From contig CAZDHT010000017.1 in the NCBI GenBank assembly GCA_964505325.1, positions 1 to 37,329 of the forward strand: a DNA stretch of 37,329 nucleotides. Direction: 5' to 3'. Shown piece by piece: positions 1-8,062 of the stretch. The first letter of the stretch is position 1; each line of letters begins with the position of its first letter. The notes beneath the pieces are model-generated. The model was not told the DNA's origin and searched no databases. It saw only the letters and a program-made list of their open reading frames with translations. Made by a program: the position numbers and the translations under genes. This stretch comes from CAZDHT01 sp964505325. Lineage in GTDB: Bacteria > Planctomycetota > PUPC01.

Positions 1-341
1 CGGCGGGAATGCACGGGGGCCGGCCGGTGGTCATCGGCGAGACGAACGTGCATTACGACCGCCGCGCCGAGATGCGGGCGACGCGGCTGGGGAACCTTCG
101 CAACCTTTTCATGGCGGCCGCGAACGTGTCCGTCGCCGGGGAGAGCGTCAAGTCTGCCGGCCCGGCGCGCATCTCGATGGTCCTGGGCTGGAAGTGGGTT
201 CCTCGCCCGGACCTGGTGGACGGCTACTCGTTGTACCCGAAATCGTGCCGCGGTCTCTACGGGCGGCCCGACCTCGACTCGTTCGTTGAGAAACGGCTCG
301 ACGTGTTCCGCCAACTCCTCCGCTGGTACGGCCGCCGGTGA
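1..341 (+). CDS. 3' end of an unidentified gene (5' truncated by window edge)
   Basis: The reading frame is open from the first bases of the window and ends at TGA 339-341. The first ATG is at 9, but the frame continues upstream of it, so this is probably the C-terminal part of a longer protein. About 110 residues are visible, with motifs such as GETNVHYD near the start and a basic C-terminus (RWYGRR). I do not recognise the family. Its position upstream of a family 2 glycoside hydrolase hints at carbohydrate metabolism, but that is context only. A promoter for the next gene lies about 25 bases after the stop, so the two genes may be transcribed separately. Confidence 0.55.
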   Translation, partial: AGMHGGRPVVIGETNVHYDRRAEMRATRLGNLRNLFMAAANVSVAGESVKSAGPARISMVLGWKWVPRPDLVDGYSLYPKSCRGLYGRPDLDSFVEKRLDVFRQLLRWYGRR

Positions 342-365
342 CCCGGTACGACCGGCTATCCGTTC

Positions 366-393
366 TTGCGCACTTCCGGCAGATTGTGATAAT
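366..393 (+). promoter_or_regulatory. Candidate sigma-70 promoter of the glycoside hydrolase gene
   Basis: A -35-like TTGCGC (366-371) is followed after 16 bases by GATAAT (388-393). A TG at 85-86 of this line (385-386) sits one base before the -10, giving an extended -10. Transcription would start near 400, about 50 bases before the GTG start at 451. The call rests on pattern matching only. Confidence 0.45.
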
Positions 394-450
394 GGCGCCT
401 CATTTCGCCAGTCGTTGTCCGGCGCCGGCACCGGATGGAGGAGAGACCGA

Positions 451-2229
451 GTGAACGCACCGCGTCCCGAGTATCCGCGTCCGCAGTTCGTGCGCGATGA
501 TTGGCTGTGCCTGAACGGCGAGTGGCAGTTCGAGATCGACCACGGCGACAGCGGCCTGGAGCGCGGGCTGCTGAAGCGCCCGCTGAAGGACCGCATCGTG
601 GTGCCGTTCTGTCCGGAGTCGGAGCTTTCGGGCATCGGCCACACGGACTTCATGAACGCCGTGTGGTACCGTCGCGAGGTGACCGTGCCCGAGGGGTGGG
701 CGGGCCGGCGCGTGCTGCTGCATTTCCAGGCGGTGGACTACGACGCGATGGTGTGGGCGAACGGCGCCGAGGTCGGGCGACATCGCGGCGGGTTCACACC
801 CTTCACGTGCGACGTGAGCGGCGTCGCCGTGCCCGGGCAGACCGTGACCCTGGTTGTGCGGGCCCGCGATGACCACCGGCTGCACAAGCCGCTGGGCAAG
901 CAGAGCCAGAGGTACCGCAACTACGGGTGCCACTACACCCGCACGACGGGCATCTGGCAGACGGTGTGGATGGAGCCGGTGCCGGAGCGGGCGCATCTCC
1001 TCCGCCCGCGCATTGTGCCCGACGTGACGCACGGGCGCTTCATCCTGACGCAGCGCATCCGCGGTGACCGCGCGGGGCTGCTTCTCCGAGTCACGCTCCG
1101 CAACGAGAACGGCCCGGTCTGCTCGGCGCAGATGCCCGCTGACGGCGACCTCAGCCCGGTGGCCGACCTGTCCATCCCGGAGGAAAAGGTGCGGCCGTGG
1201 TCCCCGGAAAGCCCGTTCCTCTACGGCCTTGACATCGAATTGGTGGACGAACACGGGCAGGTCATCGACCGTGCCGAGAGCTACGCCGGGCTGCGCGGCA
1301 TCACCCTCGACGGGATGGCGGTCAAGATCAACGGGCGGGCCGTCTTTCAGCGGCTCGTGCTCGACCAGGGCTATTATCCGGATGGCATTATGACCGCGCC
1401 GACCGACGCCGCGCTGCGGAAGGACATCGAGCTTTCGACGGCGGCCGGATTCAACGGCGCCCGCCTGCACCAGAAGGTGTTCGAGGAGCGGTTCCTGTAT
1501 CACGCCGACCGGGCGGGCTACCTGGTGTGGGGCGAGTTCGGCGACTGGGGCATCGACCGCAACGGTCCGAAGGCATCAACCATCACCCAGTGGCTGGAAG
1601 TGCTGGAGCGCGACTTCTCGCATCCCTGCATCATCGGGTGGTGTCCGCTGAACGAAACCGCGCGGCCCATTCAGGACCGCATCACCGGGCTGGACGACCT
1701 GACGCGCGGCCTGTTCTTGGCGGCCAGGGCGATGGACCCGACGCGGCCCGTGCTGGATGCCTCGGGGTATTCGCACCGCGTCGCGGAGATGGATGTGTGG
1801 GACTGCCACGACTACACTCAGGACGCCGACGAGTTCGCCCGGCATCACGCGGGCGTCGGCGAGGGGGAGCCGTTCGTCAACGGCACGTCGGACGCGCCGT
1901 GGAACATCGCGTACCGCGGGCAGCCGTTCTTCGTCAGTGAGTTCGGCGGAATCTGGTGGAACCCGGCGGCGAACACTGGGGAGGATTCGTGGGGGTACGG
2001 CGACCGGCCCAAAACCATCGACGAGTTCTACGCGCGGTTCGCGGCGCTGTGCGATGTCCTGCTCGACAATCCGCATATGTTCGGCTACTGCTACACCCAG
2101 CTCACCGACGTCTTCCAGGAGCAGAACGGTATCTATCATTTTGATCGCCGCGCCAAGTTCGACCTGGAACGTCTGCACCGAATTCAGACCCGCCCGGCGG
2201 CAATCGAGCAAGCTCATCCGGAACCTTGA
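451..2229 (+). CDS. Glycoside hydrolase family 2 (beta-galactosidase/beta-glucuronidase-like)
   Basis: The predicted protein has 592 residues from a GTG start at 451, preceded by a GGAGGAGA ribosome site at about 435-444; a longer in-frame extension to 286 lacks such a site. The N-terminal half shows the GH2 sugar-binding jelly roll (LNGEWQFEID, then NAVWYRREV and the GRHRGGFTPF stretch), followed by an immunoglobulin-like domain and a TIM barrel. The likely acid/base is Glu402 in CPLNE and the likely nucleophile is Glu497 in VSEFGG, which match the two conserved GH2 glutamates. There is no signal peptide, so it probably acts in the cytoplasm on imported oligosaccharides. It is shorter than LacZ, as are many beta-glucuronidase-type members. 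The exact substrate cannot be told from sequence. Confidence 0.9.
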   Translation: MNAPRPEYPRPQFVRDDWLCLNGEWQFEIDHGDSGLERGLLKRPLKDRIVVPFCPESELSGIGHTDFMNAVWYRREVTVPEGWAGRRVLLHFQAVDYDAMVWANGAEVGRHRGGFTPFTCDVSGVAVPGQTVTLVVRARDDHRLHKPLGKQSQRYRNYGCHYTRTTGIWQTVWMEPVPERAHLLRPRIVPDVTHGRFILTQRIRGDRAGLLLRVTLRNENGPVCSAQMPADGDLSPVADLSIPEEKVRPWSPESPFLYGLDIELVDEHGQVIDRAESYAGLRGITLDGMAVKINGRAVFQRLVLDQGYYPDGIMTAPTDAALRKDIELSTAAGFNGARLHQKVFEERFLYHADRAGYLVWGEFGDWGIDRNGPKASTITQWLEVLERDFSHPCIIGWCPLNETARPIQDRITGLDDLTRGLFLAARAMDPTRPVLDASGYSHRVAEMDVWDCHDYTQDADEFARHHAGVGEGEPFVNGTSDAPWNIAYRGQPFFVSEFGGIWWNPAANTGEDSWGYGDRPKTIDEFYARFAALCDVLLDNPHMFGYCYTQLTDVFQEQNGIYHFDRRAKFDLERLHRIQTRPAAIEQAHPEP

Positions 2230-2295
2230 AGCCCTGCTCCTGAAGCTCCCGAGTTGATATTCTGAAGTCGGGCAACCACCGCGTTCGTTGACCGT

Positions 2296-2340
2296 AAGGT
2301 GGTACTTTTGAGCGACACCTGTCCCTGAAAAGTACCACTT
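2296..2340. repeat. REP-like inverted repeat
   Basis: An 11-base stem GTGGTACTTTT (2299-2309) is matched by its reverse complement at 2328-2338, with an 18-base loop. It lies between the convergent glycoside hydrolase and amidohydrolase genes. The loop contains a GGGACAGG-type core when read on the minus strand, which is typical of dispersed palindromes linked to REP-associated (Y1) transposases. It may also help to end transcription from either side. No transposase is nearby. Confidence 0.6.
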
Positions 2341-2360
2341 GCGAGCGTCCGGGCCGCCCG

Positions 2361-3104
2361 CTACGTCTTGAGCAACCGGGCGATGGAGTTTCCCAGGACG
2401 TCGGCCTTCTCTTCTTCGCTCAGGTTCAGAGCGAGAATCTTGTCCAGCTCGTTCCGGGCGAACGCCACGGTGTCCGGCTCCTCGTGCGGACCGTCCGTGC
2501 CGAAGACCACCCGGGCCGACCCGACCCGCTGCACCGCCTGCTCGATCTTCTGAGGGAGGACCACGCCGCTCGCGTCGAGGATCACGTTGTCGTGCGCCTC
2601 TGCGATGCGGATGAACCGGTCGATCAGAGCGCCGTCCTCGCAAAGGTACTTGCCCAGGTGCGCGATGATGATCGTGGTTTTCGGGAAGGCGGCGGCCATT
2701 CGCTTCGGAGCGGCGCAATCCCCGCGGAAATCGACCAGGCACGGCACGTCGTGCTTCGCGGCCAGGTCGAGCACCGGGTCGATGATGTACGGGGCGAGCT
2801 TACACTCCCCCGAGTGGATCTTGATGCCGCGGAATCCGCGCTCCGAGATCGCCGCATCGATCTCGCCCAGCACTTGCCGCTCGAAGCTGGGAAGCGCGTA
2901 GACGTAGGGAATGAGCCGGCCGGGGAAGGCGTGCGCGGCGGCATCCGCCATTTCCACGGAGCGCCGGGTGGTGGTCGACATCGCGAAGACGACGGACTGG
3001 TCGATCCCGGCCTCGTCCATGGTGGCGGCGATGGTTTCCGGGGCGTACTCCGTGCCGGCGGCATCGCCGTGCTTCAGGTGCACGTGTGAATCGAGGACAA
3101 ACAT
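2361..3104 (-). CDS. Amidohydrolase family 2 (TIM-barrel metal-dependent hydrolase)
   Basis: The protein has 247 residues from ATG 3104, chosen because the conserved strand-1 motif MFVLDSHVHL starts there (His7 and His9 as HxH metal ligands) and a purine-rich GGAGCCGGAGG precedes it, although it abuts the ATG. Later motifs are IKIHSGE, IIIAHLG and FGTDGPH, the last supplying the conserved Asp. The family (related to ACMS decarboxylase and gamma-resorcylate decarboxylase) catalyses hydrolysis or non-oxidative decarboxylation. The segment that usually carries a His after strand 5 reads CLVDFRGD here, so one canonical His appears to be replaced. The substrate is unknown. It is divergent from the hydrogenase protease gene, with no evident functional link. 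Confidence 0.8.
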   Translation of the reverse strand: MFVLDSHVHLKHGDAAGTEYAPETIAATMDEAGIDQSVVFAMSTTTRRSVEMADAAAHAFPGRLIPYVYALPSFERQVLGEIDAAISERGFRGIKIHSGECKLAPYIIDPVLDLAAKHDVPCLVDFRGDCAAPKRMAAAFPKTTIIIAHLGKYLCEDGALIDRFIRIAEAHDNVILDASGVVLPQKIEQAVQRVGSARVVFGTDGPHEEPDTVAFARNELDKILALNLSEEEKADVLGNSIARLLKT

Positions 3105-3200
3105 CCTCCGGCTCCGTGTCAAGCGGACCGCACGATCCGTGCGACACAAGGTTAGCGTTCCTCCCCGGTCAATTCAAACTCAAATCACCGGGCGGGCGCC

Positions 3201-3228
3201 TTGCGTCGCGGGCCCCGGACATTATAAT
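3201..3228 (+). promoter_or_regulatory. Candidate promoter of the hydrogenase protease gene
   Basis: A perfect TATAAT -10 (3223-3228) lies 16 bases after TTGCGT (3201-3206). The predicted start of transcription is near 3235, about 20 bases before the ATG at 3257. The weak -35 lowers confidence. Confidence 0.5.
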
Positions 3229-3256
3229 CGGCATGCGGACCACGAAGGGATGAGCG

Positions 3257-3712
3257 ATGGGCGGCGTTGAGGCGAAGCTGGCAGAACTCTCCGGGAAGAA
3301 GTTGGCGATCATCTGCGTAGGCAACCCGATGCGGGGCGACGATGGGTTCGGGCCGGCGGTGGCAGCTCGACTCGAGGGGGGCCGGGTCTTCGACGCGGGG
3401 GCTGTCCCGGAGAACGTGCTGCCCAAGGTGGCGGCGCTCGAGCCGGAGGTGGTGTTGTTCGTGGACGCCGCGGATTTCGGTGCAGCGCCGGGCACGCTGC
3501 GGCTCGTGTCGGCGGAGGAACTTGCTCAGGGGGACTTCAGCACGCACTCGGCGCCGCTGAGCGTCGCGGCGGAGTATTTGCGCCAGGCGTGCGGGGCGAA
3601 GTCGCTGCTGCTTGCCGCCCAGGCGAAGCGCACGGAGCTGGGGAGCGTGATGTCCATCGAGATGGTGAAAGCTCTGCAGGAAGCGGCGCAGCTTCTCGCC
3701 GGAATCGTTTGA
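3257..3712 (+). CDS. Hydrogenase maturation endopeptidase, HycI/HyaD family
   Basis: This 151-residue protein matches the nickel-dependent endopeptidases that cut the C-terminal extension from [NiFe] hydrogenase large subunits once the metal centre is in place. It has the N-terminal VGNPMRGDDGFGP signature (Asp28/Asp29), the VDAADFG segment (Asp70/Asp73) and STHSAPL with His97, which correspond to the metal-binding acidic and His residues of the family. The length is typical. A GAAGGG-type ribosome site precedes ATG 3257. It converges on the 3' end of the hydrogenase operon, whose large subunit has a cleavable C-terminal tail, so that protein is its likely substrate. No hypABCDEF genes are in the window. 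Confidence 0.92.
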   Translation: MGGVEAKLAELSGKKLAIICVGNPMRGDDGFGPAVAARLEGGRVFDAGAVPENVLPKVAALEPEVVLFVDAADFGAAPGTLRLVSAEELAQGDFSTHSAPLSVAAEYLRQACGAKSLLLAAQAKRTELGSVMSIEMVKALQEAAQLLAGIV

Positions 3713-3765
3713 AGGCGAGAGCGCGGAAAGACCGTGCTCAGTTTGCGCGCGGCTGGCCGCCGTGG

Positions 3766-4377
3766 CTAGGCGAGGAAGGAGACTTCCTGGCGGCAGCGCG
3801 GGCAGAGGATGCGGATCTTGTCGCCGCGCCGGAGCCCTTCCTTGATGTCCGCCCCGGTCTCTCGGGGCGGCGCGGCCCCCGCGCCCTGAAGGCTGACCAG
3901 CATCAGCGTGGGGTTGGCGAAGGCGAGCGGGCCGAGGCGGCGGGCCACCCACAGGATGTGGTCCTTGGTCCCCACGATCTGGTCGCAGGCTTCACAGATG
4001 ATGAGCTCTTTCTCCACGGTGCGCTCGCGCAGCTCCATCCGGTTGACCGTGGTGAGGTCGTACTCCTGGCCGAGCTTGATGCCTTCGTTCGTGATGCAGT
4101 TGGCCTGGCACTGGCCGCAGGTGATGCAGCGGTCGATACACAGGGTGAGCTTGCGGACGCGGGCCTCGAGGTCGTCTTCCATTTCGATGGCCCGGGCCGG
4201 GCAGACGTTGAAGCAGGTCCCGCAGCCGACGCATTCGTCCTCATCATATTGGGGGAACCCGCGGAAGGCCGGCGGAAACGTGGGCTCTTCGGCGGGGAAC
4301 TTGGTGGTGTACGGGCCGTGGATGAGGGCCAGGATGGCCTCCTTCAGCTCGCGCAGTTTGGGCAGCGGTATAGGCAT
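3766..4377 (-). CDS. NuoI/HycF/MbhN-like polyferredoxin subunit with C-terminal zinc-ribbon-like domain
   Basis: This 203-residue peripheral subunit would pass electrons to the NuoB-like small subunit. Two [4Fe-4S] motifs are clear: Cys49, 52, 55, 59 and Cys84, 87, 90, 94. The C-terminal half is longer than in NuoI and carries CEAC (128-131) and CPRC (192-195), a likely zinc-ribbon pair such as occurs in HycF-like subunits. It is the last gene of the operon, separated from the other hydrogenase core genes by the whole Mrp-like module, and it overlaps the MnhG-like gene by one base. The stop lies 53 bases from the stop of the convergent protease gene. Confidence 0.88.
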   Translation of the reverse strand: MPIPLPKLRELKEAILALIHGPYTTKFPAEEPTFPPAFRGFPQYDEDECVGCGTCFNVCPARAIEMEDDLEARVRKLTLCIDRCITCGQCQANCITNEGIKLGQEYDLTTVNRMELRERTVEKELIICEACDQIVGTKDHILWVARRLGPLAFANPTLMLVSLQGAGAAPPRETGADIKEGLRRGDKIRILCPRCRQEVSFLA

Positions 4378-4727
4378 TAGAGCGTCTCACCTTCTTCGTG
4401 GTGGTCGACTTCTTCGTCGTATCTATCGACGACAGCGTCCTTGTGGACGCTGACGCCGAACTTGTGCGAGGCCCTAGCGATGGCGTGAGCGGCGGTGGGC
4501 GACGTCACCGCGACAAAGGCGATGCAGATGAGGGCCTTCAGGCCGGTGGAATCGAAGCCGGACAGGCAGAGCACGCCGAACAGGATGGAGCAGGTGCCGA
4601 GGGTGACGCACTTGGTGGCCGCCTGGAGGCGGGTGTAGACGTTCGGCATTCGGACCAGCCCGATGCAGCCGAACAGGTCGAACACCAGGCCGATGCCAAT
4701 TATGATGAATCCGATGATTTCATTCAT
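4377..4727 (-). CDS. MnhG/MrpG/MbhC-like antiporter subunit
   Basis: This 116-residue membrane protein has three predicted helices, the first being FIIIGIGLVFDLFGCIGL. The RMPNVYTRLQAATKCVTLG stretch is diagnostic of the MrpG/MnhG family, and the C-terminus is acidic. In Mrp and Mbh complexes the E, F and G subunits form the small membrane domain thought to be part of the Na+ path. It overlaps the upstream MnhF-like gene by 8 bases and the downstream ferredoxin gene by one, which indicates translational coupling. Confidence 0.9.
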   Translation of the reverse strand: MNEIIGFIIIGIGLVFDLFGCIGLVRMPNVYTRLQAATKCVTLGTCSILFGVLCLSGFDSTGLKALICIAFVAVTSPTAAHAIARASHKFGVSVHKDAVVDRYDEEVDHHEEGETL

Positions 4728-5043
4728 CGAAGCCCTTCCCTTCCAGGAACTTGGCCAGTGCGATGGAGCCGATGAAGCTGAGCAGCGCCCAGGCGATGGC
4801 GACGTTGAGATAGAAATCGCGCATTCGCGCGGCGACGAACTTGGATCCGCCGGCGACCTCGACGATACCGGTCACGATGGCAAGGACGGCGCAGAACCCG
4901 ATGAGAAGCGTGCCGAGGATGTCGATGGCAACCGCCCGGTCCGGCGCCGTCGGCCCCATGCCGATCCGATACAGGCACAGGACCGCGCTGAAGGTCAGGA
5001 GACCGAAGGCGATGCACGCAAATACGTAGGCAAACGTGTCCAT
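4720..5043 (-). CDS. MnhF/MrpF/MbhB-like antiporter subunit
   Basis: The protein has 107 residues with three hydrophobic helices. The RIGMGPTAPDRAVAIDILG motif is the family hallmark (GPTxxDRxxAxD), with the buried charged Asp and Arg conserved. It lies between the MnhE- and MnhG-like genes, as in Mrp and Pyrococcus Mbh operons. It overlaps the next gene by 8 bases and is 8 bases from the previous one. Confidence 0.9.
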   Translation of the reverse strand: MDTFAYVFACIAFGLLTFSAVLCLYRIGMGPTAPDRAVAIDILGTLLIGFCAVLAIVTGIVEVAGGSKFVAARMRDFYLNVAIAWALLSFIGSIALAKFLEGKGFDE

Positions 5044-5051
5044 CTTAGCCT

Positions 5052-5561
5052 CTACTCAATTATCTTTTCGAGCCAGCCCTCGAAGCGCTCGACGATCTCG
5101 CGGGTGGCGGCTTTCATCTCTGTGCTTTCCACGACCAGCCAATGGACGTAGAGGTATCCGTCGTCGGTCACGTCGACGGTCAGCGTGCCGGGGGTCAGCG
5201 TAATGGAGTTGGCCAGCGCCGTCCGTGCCGCGTTGCTCTTGAGCCGGGTCTTCACCTTGACCACGCCCGGCGCGATCGGCAGGGCGGGGTGAAGGACCAG
5301 GTACATCACGTGCAGGTTGGCGACGATGCAGTAGTAGATAAACACGGGCAGATAGATCACGAACCAGAACCACCGCACGGGGCTGAGGAACTTGACGGGG
5401 TGGATCGCCAGTGCGTCGCTGCAAATGCCCGCGACCAGGGCGGAGACGACCAGCCCGATCAGCATGCTCTGACCGTCCCAGCCGATCTCCGGGCTCCACG
5501 GATACACCAGCAGGCACCACACGATAAACGAGGCGACGAACGTCGCGATTCGACGAGCCAT
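5052..5561 (-). CDS. MnhE/MrpE/MbhA-like antiporter subunit
   Basis: This 169-residue protein has an N-terminal membrane helix hairpin (starting IATFVASFIVWCLLV) and a cytosolic C-terminal domain. The conserved family segments are the FIYYCIVANLHVMYLVLHP region, SITLTPGTLTVDV and LYVHWL. The length is usual for MnhE. Only 3 bases separate it from the MnhD-like gene upstream. MrpE-like subunits are structural parts of the E-F-G membrane block that is shared by Na+/H+ antiporters and Mbh-type hydrogenases. Confidence 0.9.
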   Translation of the reverse strand: MARRIATFVASFIVWCLLVYPWSPEIGWDGQSMLIGLVVSALVAGICSDALAIHPVKFLSPVRWFWFVIYLPVFIYYCIVANLHVMYLVLHPALPIAPGVVKVKTRLKSNAARTALANSITLTPGTLTVDVTDDGYLYVHWLVVESTEMKAATREIVERFEGWLEKIIE

Positions 5562-5564
5562 GGT

Positions 5565-7190
5565 TCAGTCCATCCGTTCAGTGCTTTCGCGTGCGTCAGC
5601 CGTTGTCGGGCGCATAACCCGATCCACGTATCGCTGTCGCTGGGTCAGGCTTCGCTGAGCGTGGCCCAGGAAGAAGTCTCTCGGTCCCTTGAACATCAAG
5701 GCGCTGGTCGCGAGGCACAGCAGGGCCAGTAGGATCATGGACGCCGCCATCATCGTGGGCACCTCGCGGACGTGCTGCCATTTCTCTTTGAGCTTGCCGA
5801 AGAACCCGTACTTCTGCGCCTTCATGAACGAGGCGAGGGTCAGGACGCTCACCACCACGGCGGCGAGGGCAAAGCCCCAGCGGCCCGCCTGGACGCAGGC
5901 GAGAATGATCAGCAGCTTGCTGAAGAAGCCGTTGAACGGCGGCACGCCAGCGATGGACATCGAGGCGACGAACGAGGTCGAGCCGGTCACCGGCATCCGC
6001 TTGTTCAGGCCGCCCATCTCGTCGAGCTGCCGCGTGCCGGTGCGGTACTCGACGGCGCCGGCGTTGAGGAAGAGCAACGACTTGAAGATGGCGTGGTTGA
6101 CCAGGTGGTACAGGCCGGCGGCGATGCCCAGCGGCGTCGCCAGACCGATGCCGATCATCACGTAGCCGATCTGCGAGATGCTGTGATAGGCGAGCAGCCG
6201 CTTGAAGTCCCACTGTCCCACGGCGAGGAACACGCCGACGATCATCGAAAGCGCACCGAGCGTCATGATGACGCTGGACACCACCGACTCCGGCGCCATG
6301 CCGATGACGCTGAACAGGACGCGGGTGAGGGCGTAGACGCCGATCGCCTTGATGAGCAGGCCGGACAGCATCGCCGAGATGGGCGTGGGCGCGGAGGGGT
6401 GTGCGTCGGGCAGCCACGCATGAAACGGCACGAGCGCCGCCTTGAGCCCCAGCCCGCAGATGAAGAGCGTGGTGGCGAAGATCAGCAGGGCGGACGCCTT
6501 GCCCGCCTCGGTCACCGGGCCCGCCCCGGCCAGGCCGCCTGCCGCGTCGATCTTGCTGCTCAGGTGGGCCATGTTGACGGTGCCCATTTTCGCGTACAGG
6601 AGCCCCACGCCGAGCAGGATCATGTAGGAAGCGATCGATCCGAGCACGAGATACCGGAACGACGCCTCGAGTTCCTGCTTCTGGCAGCCGAACGCCACCA
6701 GGGCATAGGAGGCGATGGAGGCGATCTCGAGGAAGACGAACAGGTTGAACATGTCGCCGGTCAATACCACCCCGTTCATTCCGGCGACCATCATGAAGAA
6801 CAGCGAGTAGAATTTCCTCTTCCCGGTGAAGCGTGCCATGTACGAGGGCGAGTAGAGGATGACGGCGAAGGTCACCACGGCGATGACCAGGACCATCAGC
6901 TTGCTGGCGCCGTCGAGCACGAGGGTGATTCCGAGGGGCGGGCCTCCGGCCCGGGGGCCCCACCCGCCGACGTGATAGGCGCAATCCGGCTGGCGGAGCG
7001 CGGCGATCGCCAAGACGACCAGCGCCGCCGCCGTCACCAGCGCGAAGAAGTCCGTCAGACGAATGCGGTGTTTGGGCGCCAACGGCAGAACGAANNNNNN
7101 NNNNTTTTCACGCACACCGTACGGTACGTGATGGGCGAGAACGAATCCCGCCAGGAGCGGCACCGCAACGAGTAAAGGAAGAGGGTCCAT
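5565..7190 (-). CDS. MnhD/MrpD/MbhH-like proton/sodium antiporter subunit (contains assembly gap)
   Basis: This large polytopic subunit of about 541 residues belongs to the NuoN/MrpD family. Conserved features are MNGVVLTGDMFNLFVFLEI with the essential helix-5 Glu, ALVPFHAWLPDAHPSAPTP, LLAYHSISQIGYVMIGIG, YHLVNHAIFKSLLFLNAGA and GVPPFNGFFSK. A run of 10 N at 7095-7104 interrupts the N-terminal region around residues 29-32. The frame is open across the gap only if exactly 10 bases are missing, which is not assured, so the N-terminus is provisional. It is one of two antiporter-like subunits in this operon and the one that groups with the Mrp module by position. Confidence 0.88.
   Translation of the reverse strand: MDPLPLLVAVPLLAGFVLAHHVPYGVREXXXXFVLPLAPKHRIRLTDFFALVTAAALVVLAIAALRQPDCAYHVGGWGPRAGGPPLGITLVLDGASKLMVLVIAVVTFAVILYSPSYMARFTGKRKFYSLFFMMVAGMNGVVLTGDMFNLFVFLEIASIASYALVAFGCQKQELEASFRYLVLGSIASYMILLGVGLLYAKMGTVNMAHLSSKIDAAGGLAGAGPVTEAGKASALLIFATTLFICGLGLKAALVPFHAWLPDAHPSAPTPISAMLSGLLIKAIGVYALTRVLFSVIGMAPESVVSSVIMTLGALSMIVGVFLAVGQWDFKRLLAYHSISQIGYVMIGIGLATPLGIAAGLYHLVNHAIFKSLLFLNAGAVEYRTGTRQLDEMGGLNKRMPVTGSTSFVASMSIAGVPPFNGFFSKLLIILACVQAGRWGFALAAVVVSVLTLASFMKAQKYGFFGKLKEKWQHVREVPTMMAASMILLALLCLATSALMFKGPRDFFLGHAQRSLTQRQRYVDRVMRPTTADARESTERMD
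7095..7104. other. Assembly gap of 10 N
   Basis: Ten ambiguous bases lie within the 5' part of the MnhD-like gene. A round-number gap usually marks a scaffold join of unknown true length, so gene order across this point depends on scaffolding. The flanks encode adjoining parts of the same protein in one frame, which supports the join. Confidence 0.95.
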
Positions 7191-7193
7191 CTG

Positions 7194-7535
7194 CTATCCT
7201 CGCAGCTTCCTTATCTTCGTGATGTCGTAGGTCCCGTACCGGTGGTACAGTCGTATCGCGATGACCATCGACAGTGCGAGCACGCCCAGGCCGATCACGA
7301 TCGCCGTCAGCACCATCGCCTGCGGCAGGGGGTCTACCGCGGCGCCGGCGAAGTTGGCGGCCGTCCCGTCATCGATCGGAGCGATGCCCTTGATGCGGTA
7401 CCCCAGCAGCACGAGGAAGATATTGATCGCTGATTCGGCCACGGCCAGGCTGAGGATGATCTTGATCAGGTTGCGCTGGGTCAGCACGCCGTATATGCCG
7501 ATGGAGAACACGATCAGACAGAGCAGATAAACCAC
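7194..7535 (-). CDS. MnhC/MrpC/MbhG-like (NuoK-type) subunit
   Basis: The protein has 113 residues and three predicted membrane helices. The start MVYLLCLIVFSIGIYGVLTQ, the NLIKIILSLAVAESAINIFLV segment with a buried Lys/Glu pair, and DPLPQAMVLTAIVIGLG match the MnhC/NuoK family almost throughout. NuoK-type subunits form part of the proton or sodium path next to the antiporter-like subunits. It is spaced 3 bases from the MnhD-like gene and 29 bases from the MnhB-like gene. Confidence 0.92.
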   Translation of the reverse strand: MVYLLCLIVFSIGIYGVLTQRNLIKIILSLAVAESAINIFLVLLGYRIKGIAPIDDGTAANFAGAAVDPLPQAMVLTAIVIGLGVLALSMVIAIRLYHRYGTYDITKIRKLRG

Positions 7536-7564
7536 TTTTCTATCCTCCGCCGCTTCGGGACCGC

Positions 7565-8062
7565 TTATTCTTCTTCAATGTCGGTGATGAAATCTTCATC
7601 CGTTCCGCCGGCCTTCACCCGCAGGACCGACAGGGCCACCAGCACCAGGACCAGCGACGCGCAGACCTTCAAAGCGATGGCGATGTTGCACAGCGGGATG
7701 ATCCCGGCGCTCCACAGGCGAAGCCGCTTTCCGAGCGGGAGGAAGTTCTTGAAGAACACTCCTCCGCCGAACAGGATCCCCGCGGTGGCGAGCACCCAGA
7801 AAGCCAGCGCGCCGATGCAGTCCAGCGCCGACGCCCTCGACAGCGGCAGGATGGCCGCCAGGCGCTTCCTGCCGAAGGCAAGCATCAGGAGGATGAAGCC
7901 GCACGCCAGAATGACGCCGCCGGCGAAGCCGCCGCCGGGCGTCAGATGGCCGTAGGCGACGATGTAGAGCCCGAAAAGAACGATGAACGCGCACACCCAG
8001 TGGGTCACGGTGCCCACGATGAGGCTCATGCCCTCGCGTTCCTCGGTCGCCAGTTTCTTCAT
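7565..8062 (-). CDS. MnhB/MbhF-like subunit
   Basis: This 165-residue membrane protein starts at ATG 8062 behind an AGGAGG site. The family signature LTPGGGFAGGVILACGFIL is plain, with four predicted helices and an acidic C-terminus. MnhB-domain proteins occur in Mrp antiporters and as MbhF in membrane-bound hydrogenases. The start codon overlaps the stop of the upstream gene by ATGA, indicating tight coupling. Confidence 0.92.
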   Translation of the reverse strand: MKKLATEEREGMSLIVGTVTHWVCAFIVLFGLYIVAYGHLTPGGGFAGGVILACGFILLMLAFGRKRLAAILPLSRASALDCIGALAFWVLATAGILFGGGVFFKNFLPLGKRLRLWSAGIIPLCNIAIALKVCASLVLVLVALSVLRVKAGGTDEDFITDIEEE

